Shown in pieces: positions 12,676-25,100 of a stretch of DNA of 64,000 bases. A program made the translations under genes and the position numbers. The stretch is from NCBI GenBank assembly GCA_025917655.1, contig CP084610.1, forward strand, positions 682,001 to 746,000, written 5' to 3'. The stretch is from Chlorella sorokiniana. Lineage: Eukaryota > Chlorophyta > Trebouxiophyceae > Chlorellales > Chlorellaceae. Under the pieces are notes generated by a model that searched no databases, was not told the origin of the DNA, and worked only from the letters and a program-made list of their open reading frames with translations. Numbering within the stretch: position 1 is the first letter of the stretch; each line of letters begins with the position of its first letter.

Positions 12676-15434
12676 TGGGGGAGGGAGAAGGGCGGGGGGG
12701 AGAGGATCTGTCTTGGGCAGCCGGAGCCACCTGTGCTGAGCAGGAAGTTCATCTTCTGAGCCCGCACGGGCCTCTGCCGCCGCTGCCGCCCTGTGCTGCG
12801 TGCAGGCCCTGCAGCGGCGCGGCCCCATCAGCGAGGGCAAGGCTGAGCGCCAGGTGGTGGCCCTGCTGTTCACCCCGCTGGACAAGTACGACGCGGTGAC
12901 GGGTGAGCCCCTCACCCGGGAGGTCTGCTGAGTGGTGTTTGTGTATGTGTGTGGGTGTGAGTTTGAGTGTGGGTGTTAAGGGGGGAGGTAGAGGGGCGTG
13001 GGGCCTTTTCCTACTCCGGGGGAGAGCGGTTGATGATGACCGCTCGGTGCCAGAGCTCTCTGCCGCGTGTGGAGTCGTGCGCTGCGCTCTGGTTCTGTCG
13101 GCGGCTCGGCTGCCCAGCTACCTAACACAGCCGCCGCCTCCACCCCCCACCCCCACTTCTCCCAGTGCTGGGGCTGGCCCACTACCCGAGCGTGATGGAG
13201 CTGCTGCAGCCGCGGGTGAAGCGTGAGGTGGCGGCCAAGATTGTGGGGGCGCTGCTGGCGGGGGGGGCACGCGGGTGGGCAGCCTGGAGCAGGTGGAGAT
13301 GCTGTTCAGGTGGGGGAGGGGAGGGGGCACGTGGCTGGGCGGCGGCAGGGGGAAGGATGGCGTGAGTGGGGTGCAGCGGGTGAGCCTGTTGAAGCAGCCA
13401 GTGCGCAGGAGCTGGCAGGCGGGTCACCGAAGCCTGCCCAAGAAGAAACAGGCGGTGACAGGCAAAGCTCTGCACGCAAAAGCTGTGCACCCAAACCTGG
13501 CCCCGCAGCCCATTTTGTTGCACGTGGCAGAGGTCTCCCGGGCTGAGGCTTACGCTGTGCCATCTGACCGTTCCTGCAGCTTCATCGCGCCGCTGGTGCG
13601 GGACATGGAGGGGCTGGCGGAAGAGCTGGATGAGGAGGTGGGCGGGCACAGCTGAGCTGGCGGCTGCGCTGGTGGCTGAGTGGCGGCAGAGGGGCCGCCG
13701 CTGCACCACATCCGTCTTTTCAGCCGGCTGGACTCCAGTCCCCTCCTGCATACAGCCTGCCTGCCCACCCTTGCTGGCGCTGCAGGACGTGGCGGAGGAC
13801 GCCCAGCTGCTGGCGCGGCTGGTGCACAGCTTGCAGGCGGAGGGCGGCGACACCGACACGCAGCACGGCATGCTGGCGGCGGCGCAGGTAGTTGGCTAGC
13901 GCTGCGCCAGCCCATGGGTGCCTGCCTGGCGCAGTACGACGCAGCCCAGTGGGCTGTTTCTGGGCGGCATCCCGGCCTGGCCTGGCGTTGCCTGTTGCTG
14001 ATCTTGCGCTGCTGCTGGCCCCTGCGCCACCCTGGCTTGCAGGAGCACTTTTTGTCGGGCGGCCCGGCGCGCATGCGGCACACGCTGCCCCCGCTGGCCT
14101 TCAGCGCGCTGGCGGCGGTGCGGCGTGTGGCGGCGGCGGAGCGGGAGGGGGCAACCCCGTGTGGGCTGTACCGCCTGGTACCAGTTCCTGCACCGCACCG
14201 CCAGCGAGCTGGCAGCCGTGCCTGCCGCGGAGCTGGCCCTGCAGCTCTTCCTCACCTGCGCCCACAGCGCCTCAGGTGGGCTCTCTTCCCCTCGCGGTTC
14301 CGCCCACAGCCGCCGCTGCACCCTCCTCCTGCCTGCCGGGAAGAGCTTGTAGGGCCGCCTGTCACCTGCAGATGGGCGGTGGCCCCGCGTTGGTGGGATG
14401 CATGGTCAAGGATGCATGGTCAAAAGTCTGAGGAACAGGGTTGCAGAGTTGCAGAGGGAGGCGCCAGCCGCTGAGCCGCGCGGGTGTGCCCGTGCCGCAG
14501 AGGAGGCGGGGCGGAGGTGACGGCCTACGAGTTCTTCGAGCAGGCCTTCACGCTGTACGAGGAATCCATCCCCGACAGCCGCCAGGAGGTCCGCGCGCTG
14601 CAGTCCATCATGGGCACCCTGAACAGGTGGGTGGTACGAGGGGGGCGCGCTGGGAGCACCCTTAAGGAGGCTGCTTGGGGGCAGCACGGGTGCTTGCGTT
14701 GCGTGCCTGCTGCGAGCTTGAGCCTGATGCACTGCGGTCTGCACCAGCTGATGCGGGCCCTGTGCTGCAGGTGCTACGTCTTCGGGGCGGAGGAGCGCGC
14801 AGCTCTGGTGCACAAGGCCTCCTCCTACTGCGCCAAGCTGCTGCGCCGCACCGACCAGTGCCAGGCGGTGCTGGCGGCCAGCCACCTGTACTGGCAGCCG
14901 GAGGCCGAGGGGAAGCAGGCGGTACAGGACGAGCAGGGCGTGCTGTCCTGCCTCAAGCGCGCCCTCAAGGTCGCCAACGCGGCGCAGCAGCAGCTGGCGG
15001 TGGCCGGGCGGCCGTCGCCGGCGCGGGGCGGCGAGCCGGGTGGCGGCCCCGCGGCGGCCTCCTCCCTGTTTGTGGAGATTCTCAACCACTACCTGCTCTT
15101 CTTCGACCGTGGCTGCCAGCTCATCACGCCCCCGGTGCTGCAGGTGTGCCTGTGGGTGGGTGGGAGGGGGAGGATGTTTGCCTCCGACGTCGCAGCAGCA
15201 GAGCTATCGCTGACCCCGGCCCGGTGCGATCCGCTCACCCCGGCCTGGTGCTGGCTGCGTTGCTGCTCCCTGCCGCAGAGCCTGCTGGAGCTGGTGGCTA
15301 ATGAGATGGCCACCGACGCTGCACGAGACAGCGAGGCGGTGCAGGCCTTCTACGAAAGGACGCTGGACCACATCCGGCAAAAGAAGGCAGCGGGTGGCGA
15401 CGCGGCGGCAAAGTACGATGCGCTGCAAGTATAG
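9536..15434 (+). CDS. VPS35: Retromer subunit VPS35
   Basis: Large alpha-solenoid scaffold of the retromer, which recycles cargo from endosomes. The probable start is the ATG at 9536, directly followed by a GTGAGC donor and continued by [20 protein letters not shown]. Successive exons match VPS35 collinearly: [96 protein letters not shown] and [105 protein letters not shown] and a final [10 protein letters not shown], ending at TAG 15432-15434. More than 20 short exons are present. Near 13260 a run of eight G sits where the frame needs six or nine. The family call is certain; the exact exon edges are not all checked. Confidence 0.93.
12624..12675. repeat. Compound (GA)n(TG)n microsatellite
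   Basis: About 25 bases of GA repeat are followed directly by about 27 bases of TG repeat in a VPS35 intron. Confidence 0.95.
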
Positions 15435-15475
15435 GGCACACTTTGCACAGCCTTCAGCCAAAATGCTGCTTGAAA

Positions 15476-15480
15476 TGTAA
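15476..15480 (+). terminator. TGTAA polyadenylation motif of VPS35
   Basis: TGTAA lies 42 bases after the VPS35 stop in a locally A/T-rich context, matching the green-algal poly(A) signal. Confidence 0.5.
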
Positions 15481-15644
15481 TTTTTGACTCGATGGAGACG
15501 CATGCAGGGACGGCGCTGGCAAGCGCGCCGGGCGCCGGCCCGTAGCGTCGTTGCACCGCCCGTACTGCTCTACTGCATAGCCGAGCACATTGCATGGCAC
15601 GTCGCATTTCACGCGAAATTTTGAGCCGCTGAAATCCCCAAGGC

Positions 15645-16828
15645 TTGCTAGCTGGCCACTTCTTGCAGGTTCAACATCCGACACAGACGTGCGCGCAAGT
15701 AGGCCCCTTGCTCCTGGCCGGACAGCCTTCAAACCTCTGTTCACGAAATCCTTGCAACCAGCGACATGGCGCATCGCACACTCATGGCGGCGCCGCCGCC
15801 GTTCACCGCCGCCAGCCATGTTTTTTCGTACACAAGTGCTTGCACAGCCTGCCCGCGCAATCAGTACAGCGGCTTTCAATAGCGCGATGGGGAGCAGCAG
15901 CCGCGAGCAGGCCACGGCGGCAAGGCAGCCTGGTGTGCCGAGCAGCAGCAGCCATTGTGGATGTGGAGGTGGCACGCAAACTGCTGGACGGTCCCTGCAC
16001 TGTGATTGACGTTCGGTGAGGGAGAACTGGCCGACCAGGCGCAGTGCTGCCAACCAACAGCCCAAAGCTGACAGTCCCTGCCCGCGCTCACGCTACCCAG
16101 GCCGGCCCACGAATATGACGACGGCCACATCACCAAGCCGCCCCGCAAGTCAGCCAGCGTGCCGTTTGGCGCCGGGCAGGATGCCGCCGCCTTTGTGGGC
16201 CAGGTGGCGCGCATGTTCCCCAACCAAGCAGCCAAGATCATTGTGGTGAGACTGTGTCTGGTAAAGTTGGACTTTGGCTGGGTAGTGGCGCCGGCTTTAG
16301 CTTGCCGACCCAGCAGCTGCCCAATCCCTGCAGATGTGCGGCGACGGCGGCCCGGCCTCTGCAGAGGCGGCTGCCCTGCTGCAAGGCGCCGGCTACACAA
16401 ACGCCATGCAGCTGGCCGGCGGCTATGCCGCCTACACTCAGGTAGGCTGAATGAAATACAGAAGGGGGCATATCGGGGCCCAAGGCTCTTCCATGTTGCT
16501 GCCCAGCGCTTTGGCCGGCGCTCCCTGCTGCAGGTGTGGTCCCCAAGTGGCAAGCGACGGCCGCCCTCAGGCCGCTGGGTCAGCACGGGCAAGGAGGCGC
16601 TGAAGGTGGGCGGGGTGCAGGGCTCAAGGGAGCGCCGCATGCGGGCTTGTGTGCGAGGCCTGCACAGGCACTGCAGCCAGCGCGGCTCACATGCGCTTCC
16701 ACTCCTCCCCCGTGCTGCAGAGCGGCCTCAACATCCCCGGCGTGGCTGACAGCTACGATGAGGGGGGCAACCTGCAGCAGGCGCGTTATGCCGAGGGGCT
16801 GCCGCCAGGGCAGTCGCTGCTGGAGTGA
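15645..16828 (+). CDS. Rhodanese-like sulfurtransferase domain protein, probably organellar
   Basis: Single rhodanese domain protein. The frame opens at about 15645 with a long Ser/Arg/Ala-rich N-terminus typical of a transit peptide and reaches VDVEVARKLLDGPCTVIDVR. This splices in phase (CG + G) to PAHEYDDGHITKPPRKSASV. The next exons encode FVGQVARMFPNQAAKIIV and MCGDGGPASAEAAALLQGAG with YTNAMQLAGGYAAYTQ. The Cys in CGDGGPAS occupies the active-site loop position. The last exons give VWSPSGKRRPPSGRW and GLNIPGVADSYDEGG, with the stop at 16826-16828. The DVR...E.D.GHI motif (CH2A-like) and the catalytic Cys are both present. It resembles plant thylakoid or chloroplast STR proteins. The start codon is uncertain because the leader is not constrained. 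Confidence 0.75.
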
Positions 16829-16975
16829 GCTCGCAGGCGCAACGCAGCAAGGGGCTCTCGCACAGCGCTCTGTGTGAGGGCACCCAGGGACCCCCTCCCC
16901 GCTGGTGTTCATCTGGGGTGATGTCGCCATTCGGCCTTATGCAGCAGGCGCTGGATCCTTGTAGCCGGGACGTCT

Positions 16976-16980
16976 TGTAA
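16976..16980 (+). terminator. TGTAA polyadenylation motif of the rhodanese gene
   Basis: TGTAA lies 148 bases after the stop. I see no gene between here and 17429. Confidence 0.4.
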
Positions 16981-17429
16981 CCAGTGCATTTCGCCTACAT
17001 TCAAGGCTCAGAGGGCTCTGGTGTCGGTGTGCTCGGCGCCCGCAATAGCGTTGCACCCATGATGGCCATGATCCAGGCACTGCTGCTGGAGCACTACACA
17101 GATGGCTGCAGAGCGCTGCCGCCTGTCGTGCATCATGCCTCATCCAGTCATCCCTGGATGTCATCCTTGTTCTCAATATCTTCTTCGCATTCCACCGTAA
17201 CTGTAAGTCATTCAAAGATGGTCGTCTCGGTGAGTGAAGAGTGCATTCCCGTGTTTTGTGATCTGTGGTGATCTAAGGCCAGGACCGCATGATTGCGGCG
17301 GGTTTCGTCAGTTTAGATGCCGGCTGGCTGGGAAGGGTGGACTGCTTGTTGGAAGCAGGATGGATGGTGGATGACGGTAACCTCAGCACAAACCGTAGCG
17401 GGCTGGCGTAGCGCACCCCCTCAGCCATC

Positions 17430-18532
17430 ATGCTGTCGCTCAGGATGCTGCGCAGAGCCGATCGCGTGTTGTGGTTGGCTGGCCGGTGGGCCGCGACGGC
17501 TCAAGGCGGCTGGCGACGCGCCGCTCCTGACCCCACCGTTTCCTCGGGCCACTCCGAACCGCAGGTTGGCGACACCCTGCCCGACGTGCAGCTGGACCAG
17601 CTGGTGGGTGGTGAAATCAAGAAGGTGTCTATCAAAGAGCTGTTTGCGGGCAAGAAGGGCGTTCTTTTCGGCGTGCCGGGCGCCTTCACCCCTGGCTGCA
17701 GCAAGGTGAGCCTGTGCTTGCCCCTCTCATTTTCGATGAGGATCCACACACAGCCTTTCGCAATAGACCAGCAGTGGGCCTGCATGCACTATCCAACTGG
17801 CCGCCTGGAGTGTTGTGTTTGGCAGGATGCTGACTGCCCCACTGCGCAACCGCTCGCAGACCCACCTGCCCGGCTACGTCGCAGACAGGCAGAAGCTGGC
17901 GGATGCCGGCGCCGAGGTGGTGGTGTGCGTGAGGTGAGGGGCCCTTTGGTGCGTGCGCTGCCTCGGCAACCAGGCACCTGTTCACCGCGCGGACTTCCGC
18001 CCCTGCCCCTTCCCCAACACTCTATGCAGTGTGAACGACCCATTCGTGATGGCGGCCTGGGCTGACGCCCATGGAGCCGAGGGGAAGGTCATCCTGCTTG
18101 CTGACACGCACGTAAGCCGCCCGTGCAGCACACGCTTGTGGCAGATGAGGCGCCCCACTGTGTCTGGCACCCAAGCTGCTCTTCTCATGCATGCCCACGC
18201 AAGGAGTGTGCATTCTTTGCTGACGTGGCTGCAGGCTGAGCTGACCAAGGCGCTCGGCATTGATGCGGAGGGGCTGGGGCAGGTGCTGGGCGGCACGCGC
18301 ATGCGCCGGTGAGTTGCCGCCCGCTGCTGCCTCTTCTGCTATTCTACCGCTTGTTGCCACAACCACCGTGCGTGGGCTCATCTCTGCTGTTACATCCTGC
18401 TGCCCATTCGATCCCCCCCCTCAGTTTTTCGGCCGTGGTGGAGGATTCCGTGTTCAAGGCCGTCAACCTCGAGGGGGGGGCGGGCTGACCTGCTCCCTGT
18501 CCAACCAGATCCTGGCGCAGCTGAAGCAGTGA
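17430..18532 (+). CDS. Type II (Prx5-like) peroxiredoxin
   Basis: Thiol peroxidase that reduces H2O2 and alkyl hydroperoxides. Exon 1 starts at 17430 with an Arg-rich, acid-free leader (MLSLRMLRRADRVLWLAGRW), suggesting import into mitochondria or plastid. VGDTLPDVQLDQLVGG and GVLFGVPGAFTPGCSK follow, with the peroxidatic Cys at residue 90 in the PGAFTPxCSK motif. Exon 2 (from 17860) begins THLPGYVADRQKLADAGAEV, and the next begins in phase with VNDPFVMAAWADAHGAEG. The C-terminal exons encode LTKALGIDAEGLGQVLGGTR and FSAVVEDSVFKAVNLEGG, then AGLTCSLSNQILAQLKQ, which contains the resolving Cys. Length and motif order match plant PrxIIF/Prx5 proteins. Confidence 0.9.
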
Positions 18533-19213
18533 GTGGTGAGCAGGCCCAAGGGGGAGGGGCTGGGCGAGAGGCACTGGACCCACAATGCGCTGGACGGGAC
18601 CCACAGCACCTGTTGTTGACAAGTGCAGGTTTTGGTGGCAGGACCAGCATGAGCGGCAGCAGCAGCAGGCGGAGCCAATGTTTGACACCATGCGGAGACA
18701 CTGGGGCTTTTGACCCCCTCTTGGCAGCCCACACCCAGGGCAATGCCCTGTGCTGCTCAATTTTGTTTCCCACTGCCTCAAGCCACCCTCCTGCGTTTTT
18801 AGTACGTGTCTAGCATGCATCCACTCTTCAAATTGCTTGGGCCACCAGATGTACAGCTGCTCTCAGGAGGATTGGCCACGATGAGCATCAGGACACATGG
18901 AACGTGAGGCTACAGAACCCTGTGGAGCCTGTGAAGGAGCATCATCTGGGCATCAACCGTGTTCGCTGACTTCCTGCTATGTCAGACCACAGTTTGTACC
19001 CGTACGGCCCCAGGGGGTTGCCTCAAAGCCGCCACCTCCGGCTCCAGCTGTGACCGCATCTCCCAACCCATTCACTGCTGCTGGGGCCCAAACATGCCCG
19101 CAACCTCAAGAGTCGTTGCCATTTGCCTTACACACGCCTATTGCATCAAGAGACTAGCGTCACAAGCCGCACTGCTGCCCGTCGGTCTTGGGGGCTGGTA
19201 GCGAGGCTGCCCC
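18533..19213. other. Intergenic region, convergent 3' ends
   Basis: This region lies between the peroxiredoxin stop and the NOB1 stop, which face each other. No coding, RNA or repeat signal was recognised. Confidence 0.4.
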
Positions 19214-21718
19214 TCACTTGCGCCGCCTGTTGGTGGCGATGTGCTTGCGCTCGTTGGGGTTGTGCTTCCAGCCCGCAAGCAGCGCTGCCGCGCCCTTGCT
19301 ACCGTGGTGCATGCCCGCAGCCTGCGCTGGGTGCACAGCTCGAGCCACGGTGAGGCTTGCCATGTCCGGGGCCACTCGGAAACGACGATTGCACTGCATA
19401 CCAGCCTGCCCAGCCTGTTGCTTCAGACTCACCAACGTGCACCTGGGTTGCTGCAGGAAAAATGCAAGCACCGCCCATCCTGCGCATCCCGACCCACGCC
19501 CGCCACCCATGCCCTCTTACTGAAGAAAAATAACATAAGGCCACACCAAACCCACCTGGTGCCACGTTTCGTCGCTGTACTCGGGCGCAAACGGGTCCAG
19601 CACCTCCTTGGCCTTGCGGGAGCGCAGGCGGTGCGCCTTGGCCAGCAGCTGGTCCTCGCGCAGGATGAGGTCGTTGTGGCGCCCGCCCTGCGGTGGCCGG
19701 GGGTGTCAGGAGGGCAAGCCGTGATGACGGGGATCGTACACAGGTGCACAGGCCGGTCCGAGGAAAGGAGAGAGTATCACCCTCAGCCCGCCAGTGCCAT
19801 GCGCACCCCCCAGCTCAAAAGAAAAGAAACAACGAAGCAAGCAAGCCAGAGCTGCTTTCCAATCCGGGAAGGCCCTCAACCCTTGTCCCCCGCAGCGCTT
19901 TTCACCTTGGGTTTGGGCAGCGAGAAGCGGGTGCCGCGCAGGATGTGCTTGCGCCGCACGCCATACTGCTCCGCGCCGTCGGGCCCCACCACCAGCTGCA
20001 CCTTGTCCAGGGAGGCGTTGCCGCAGCGGGGGCAGAACAGGCGCCCCATCTCCTTGGTGACCAGGAAGCAGGCGGTGCAGCGCAGCACCCAGCGCGACAG
20101 GCGGGTGATGCGGCGGCCGTCGGGCGTCACCAGGCGCAGGCCCATCTGTCCGGCCCGGGAGGGGGGGAGGGGGCATTGAACTTGTTTGGCAGAGCACAGA
20201 TGGAGGCTGCATCGGAAGCTGAGGCAGCGGCAAAACTACAGGAAAGGCAGATGAAGCCGAGCGGAGAGTGCAGGGCACCAGCTCAGCGCCGTGCCAGAAG
20301 CGCTTCCCTAGGCATGCAGCCGCCGCCCTGCGCACCTGCATGATCACGTTCTGCATCGCAAAGTCTGCGGTGACTATGCACACGCTGCTCTCAAACCGCG
20401 CCTGCTGCTGCTCCTCTGCTGCCGCTGCGGGGCCCTGGCCGCCAGCTGGCGCCGCCGTTGCCGCCGTCGCGTCGTCGTCGCTGGCCAGAGAGCATGCGTC
20501 GTCGCCCTCGCCCTCCTCGCCCTCCTCGCCCTCCTCGCCCTCGCTTTGCTGCTCTGCTGCTGCAGCCGCTGCCGCCGCCTGCCGCGCCTCCCACGCGGCC
20601 TTGCGCGCCGCCTTGCGCCGCTGCCGCCGCTGCGAGTTGCCCGACTTGGCTGCGGTCTCCCACTCGCCATCCTCCTCGTCGCTCTCCTCCTCCTCCTCAC
20701 CGCTGCCCTCATCAGACCCCGCCTGGCTGCCTGCCAGCGCTGCAGCCGCTGCCCGCGCATCCTCCAGGCTCAGCTGCTGCACTTGGGACGCGATGCGGCT
20801 GGCGCCTGCGTCGACATCCTCCGCCGCCTCTCCACGCTGCAGCGCCGCCTCCGCCGCTGCCAGCTCCTCTTCGTTCAGGCGGTCGATCTCCGCCCAGTCG
20901 CCGCCCTCCACGCCCCAGCCCGGCAGCTGCAGGCAGGAGGCAGGCGAGGAGTCGGGGGTGAGAGGTCCCCAGCAGGCGGCGTCCACGACAGGCCAACCAT
21001 CCATGCTAGCCACGTCAAGCCAGCGATGGCGGCTGCACTGTCCAGCCCTGCGCTGCCTCTGCAGCGAGCACCCACCTTCTTGGCGTCGTGCACCTTCTTC
21101 TTCTGCACCCGCGGCAGCTCCGGCAGCTCCCGCAGGTGCCCGCTGCCGTGCGCCGCCGCCTCCAGCCCGTGCGTCAGCGCGATGAGCCGCACGTCGGCGG
21201 AGGACAGCGCATGGATGTCGCCCGTGGCGCGCGCAAACTTGACCACTGCAGGACAGGGCAGGCGATGGGGCAGGCCAGTGAGCAGCTACGGGAAGCGCCT
21301 CTTGTGGCCGGTCCTTCTGTGCCCTGCGGCTGGCACTCGTTCGCTGGATAGGGGCACCTTGCTGTCCTGCTTCGGTGCGGGCGCCCCCAACGCATGCCCA
21401 ACATCCACAAGCACGCAATTCATAGGCCAACGTGCACTGCTGCAGGCACTTGCCTGCCTTGATGGACTCCTCCGAGGGTTCCTGTGTCTCGATCGCAAAC
21501 GGCAGCGCCGCCAGCGCCGCCCGCGACTGCTTGTCCCGCACCTCCCGCAGCACCTCTGGCGTCGTGACGCACTTGTCAACCAGGGCCAGGTTGAGCAGTC
21601 CGTGCTGGGTGATGAGGGCATTGGCGTCCAGCACCGCAACCCGAGTGCTGGCTGCGCAGGTGTCTGCGGCTGGTTCGGCCTTGACCGGCTCAGCCTTGGC
21701 TACAGCCGCCCAGTTCAT
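19214..21718 (-). CDS. NOB1: 20S pre-rRNA endonuclease NOB1
   Basis: PIN-domain nuclease that cleaves at site D to mature the 18S rRNA 3' end in pre-40S particles. The ATG is at 21718. The N-terminus encodes VAVLDANALITQHGLLNLAL (first PIN Asp) and CVTTPEVLREVRDKQSR. Exon 1 ends at 21454 at a GC donor (GCAAGT) and joins in phase to VKFARATGDIHALSSADVRL, carrying the second acidic cluster. A long acidic, Ala-rich insert follows. After SSVCIVTADFAMQNVIMQ come the zinc ribbon (RCTACFLVTKEMGRLFCPRC, GNASLDKV) and EQYGVRRKHILRGTRFSLPK. The last exons encode ILREDQLLAKAHRLRSRKAK, DPFAPEYSDETWH and a basic tail ending NPNERKHIATNRRRK. All hallmark NOB1 elements are present in order. Confidence 0.93.
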
Positions 21719-22118
21719 GCTTTGCTATATGCTCAACTCACGCAAGTCTTAGTTGTTGGGGAAGACATGCATGTGGCTGAGCAAGTGGCGGCGGCCTGAT
21801 GGTGCTGGCTCGGTTCCAATTGATGCAAACTACGGACTGGTGATTACGGGTTGCCTGCATACACGACCCTCCCTCGACATTTCTGCGCGCGCGGTGAAAT
21901 GCTCAAGCACAGCATGGACCTGTACAGCATGCTGATCGCCCGCTGAAGTCGCATTCAAGACACTGCACCGCACCACCAATTCCGTGCTTAGCGATCGAGA
22001 ACCCTCGTGTGTGGCACGGACTTACACCGCACCCCGCGCGGACATTGCCAGTTCTAGTCCACCAATCGCAATCTACGATTGATATATACGCTTGTATTCC
22101 GCTCTAACCCCTTGCGAC
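21719..22118. promoter_or_regulatory. Divergent promoter region NOB1/carotenoid oxygenase A
   Basis: These 400 bases lie between two head-to-head start codons, with noticeably lower GC content than the coding flanks. No defined element was assigned. Confidence 0.4.
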
Positions 22119-25100
22119 ATGACTTCGGGTGGTGCCAGAATCCAGCAGCCGCTCTCTCGCCCTGTCCCGGCCTGGGGAGCGGCTCCTGCCGCCCCACATC
22201 GCTGCGCAATGCCTTCTGCTGGCAGCAGCAGCGGACCCCAGCTGGAGCTCCGCACCTCGCGCTGCCGCCCTGTCGCAGCTGCGGCCGCCGGCTCGGCGAT
22301 CGCAAGCCCTGCAGCCCCTGCAGACGTGGGCACGCATTTTGACAAGTCAGACTGGGACAGCTTCTTGAAGGGCTACAAGTCGCAGTACATGGAGCGGTCG
22401 TACTGGGTTGAGGACAGCATGGTGGAGGGCGCCATTCCCGCAGAGCTGGAGGGCACGCTGCTGCGCAACGGCCCCGGCCTGTTCGAGGTGGGCGGCCAGA
22501 AGATCCCGCAGCCCTTCGACGGCGACGGCATGCTGGCGGTGTTCGCCTTCAAGGGCGGCAGGGCCTTCTTCGCCAACCGCTACGTGCGCACCAAAGGTGA
22601 CTGGGGCGACGCCTGCACAAGCCGCTGGGCTCTTGACAGGCAGGGACTCGTGTCTGATGATGGAGATGGTTTGATGTGGTGGTTCTGGCTGGCAGCTGCC
22701 TGCCCGTCCCTGTGCCCGATGCGCAGCTTTCCCACCTTTCCTGCTGCAGGGTTTGTGGAGGAGCAGCGGGCGCAGCGGCTGCTGTACCGCGGCGCCTTTT
22801 CGGTCGGCAACCCCGCGGGGGCTGGTTCTACAACCCCTTTGACCTGACCGTGAAGGGCGTGGCCAACACCGGCGTGCTGCACTGGGCGGGCAAGCTGCTG
22901 GCGCTGTACGAGGTGCGGCCTTTTTGGGGGCGCGGGAGGGGCACCGCCAGCCTGGGCAGCTGCTGATGCTGCTGCGCAAGCCTGTTCCGGCTCAGGGCAG
23001 CGCAAGCATACAACGGTCCAGAACCAGTCACCAATACAGAAACGCACATGTGCGCACTCGCCTGTGTGCCCTGCAGCGCGACCTGCCCTACCAGCTGTCC
23101 ACCCCCGAGCTGCGCACTCTGGGCCAGACGGTCAGCGTGCCCAGCGACGCACCCTTCTTCGGCGCCCACTACCGCATCGAGCAGGTGGGACCCGCCGCCC
23201 CGCCACGACCAGCCGCCCTCCCTGCCGGGCCCTGCATGCCAACAGCTTGGCAGGACGGCGCAGCGCGCTGTTGGAAACTAGAGTAGCGCCCACAGGCCAC
23301 CTGTTGCCAAGATGCCGCAGGACGCCGCTGGCGGCCGCCGCCTCGTGGCCTTCAACGCGGAGGAGCGCGGCCAAGACAGCCGCATCAACGTCTTTGAATA
23401 CGACGACAGCCTCAACCTGCGGCACCGGTGCGGCGACGCCTGCCAGGAGGCAGCCAAGGGGGCACTGCACCACCCTGCCGTTCGGTGCTGCTGGCAGGCT
23501 GGGCGCCTGCTGCGCCGCTGGAACGGCTCCCTGCTGAGCGGATGCCCGCGCCCCGTCACTGCGCGCAGGACCGAGTTTGAGCTGCCCGGCGCCGCCTTTG
23601 GCTTCTTCCACGACTTTGTGCTCACCCCCAACTACTACGTGTTCTTGGAGAGCCCCAGTGAGTGCCAGCGCTGCACGTTGGGCTGCCACGACTGCTGTTG
23701 AACACCCGCCCGTGATCCTCTGCCAGCGGCAGGCCAGCATGCATGGCGACCTGGCGCATCGCGCTGCGGTGCCTTGCTGCCGCGGCGCCCGCCCGTCACC
23801 CTCGCCTGTCCACCACATTGCCCTATCTGCCACAGTGAGCTTGGACCTGTGGAAGGTGGCCACCAAGTACATGTTTGGGCGGGCATGCATCGCCGAGTGC
23901 ATCGTGTGGGACGCGGGCAAGAAGACGCGGGTGCACCTGGTGCCCCGCCCCGGCAGCGCGGCGGCTCAGAGCGTCAGCGGTGCGCGACGCCGGGCAGGGG
24001 CGCTGCCGCTTGGCCTTTGCTGCGCTGCACAATCTGCCAGGCAGTCCTGGCCGCCAGCGGCAGGTCGCTGAGCTGGCTGCAGCGCCTGCGTTATGTGCCC
24101 CCCTCTTGCTCTCCCCCTCTGTAGACCCGACCCTGCTACGCCGCACCTTTGACGCGCCGCCCTTTTTCTCCTTCCACCACGCCAACGCGTACGAGGCGGG
24201 CGGCAACCTCGTGATCGACACGGTGGGCGGGGCGGGGCGGGTCCGCAGTGATGTGTGCCGCTAGGCGTGAGTGGCCCTTCCTGCCGGCCTACAGCCGAAT
24301 CCGCCAGCCAGCCAGCCAGCCAGTCCATCTCCCAGCCCTCATGGCTCCCTCATGTCCCTCGCCTCTTTGTGCCCCCCCCACCCCCACACGCACAGGTGGC
24401 CAACCACGACGGCGTGGACCTGGGCGCATCCTTTGACAGCGGCCCCGGGTACTACGACGACAACGTGGGGCGCGGCACCCTCACCCGCCTCGTGCTGGAC
24501 CTGGGCTCGGGAGCTGCGCACCTGCACCGCCTCATGCACCGCGCCTGCGAGTTCCCCTCGGTCGCACCTGCAGGCAAGGCTGAGCGGTGTGTGTGTGTGT
24601 GCATGTGTGTGTGTGTGTGTGTGCATGTGTGTGTGTGTGCGTGTGTGTTGGTGGGAGTGGCTTCACCGGCAATGGGGAAGGCGACCGGGATCCAGAAGCA
24701 GGGCAAGCCTTGCCGGTGGCCACGCCCCTGCCATGAGAGTTCAATGAAGGGTTATCACACCTCCCAAACCTGCCACCCCGCTGTTCCGCAGTGACGGGTC
24801 AGCCCCACTCGCATGTGTACTTGGCTGCCAGCCGCTTTGACCGCGCCGACGTCTGGGGAGCGCCGCAGGCGGTGTGCAAGGTGTCGGTGCCGCCGGAGGC
24901 GGGCGTGTCGCGCCATGCGGCGGCGAGGCGGCGGTGCAGGACGTGTACTATCCAGGACGCAGGCAGTACGCGCAGGAGCCCATCTTCGTACCGCGCAGGC
25001 AGCCCAAGGTGAGCGTCGCCGCAGGCTGGTCATCCAAGCGCGTCCCCGCTGCGCCGATGCTGTGGCCTGGTGGGATGGGTCCCGCTCACGCCGGCCTCGC

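Noticed and set aside
12600-12760. Coding frames made of RERERE and CVCVCV residues
   Set aside because: They are translations of a GA/TG microsatellite within a VPS35 intron.
19706-21718. A single 670-residue minus-strand protein without introns at NOB1
   Set aside because: The long open frame includes intronic sequence. Conserved NOB1 segments fall in different frames separated by good splice sites.
22092-22118. Earlier start for oxygenase A at a TTG codon (22092)
   Set aside because: TTG initiation is unlikely in a nuclear algal gene and an ATG follows at 22119 in the same frame with a plausible transit peptide.
24587-24649. Possible CRISPR-like or structured repeat
   Set aside because: It is a simple TG microsatellite in an intron; there are no spacers, and this is eukaryotic nuclear DNA.
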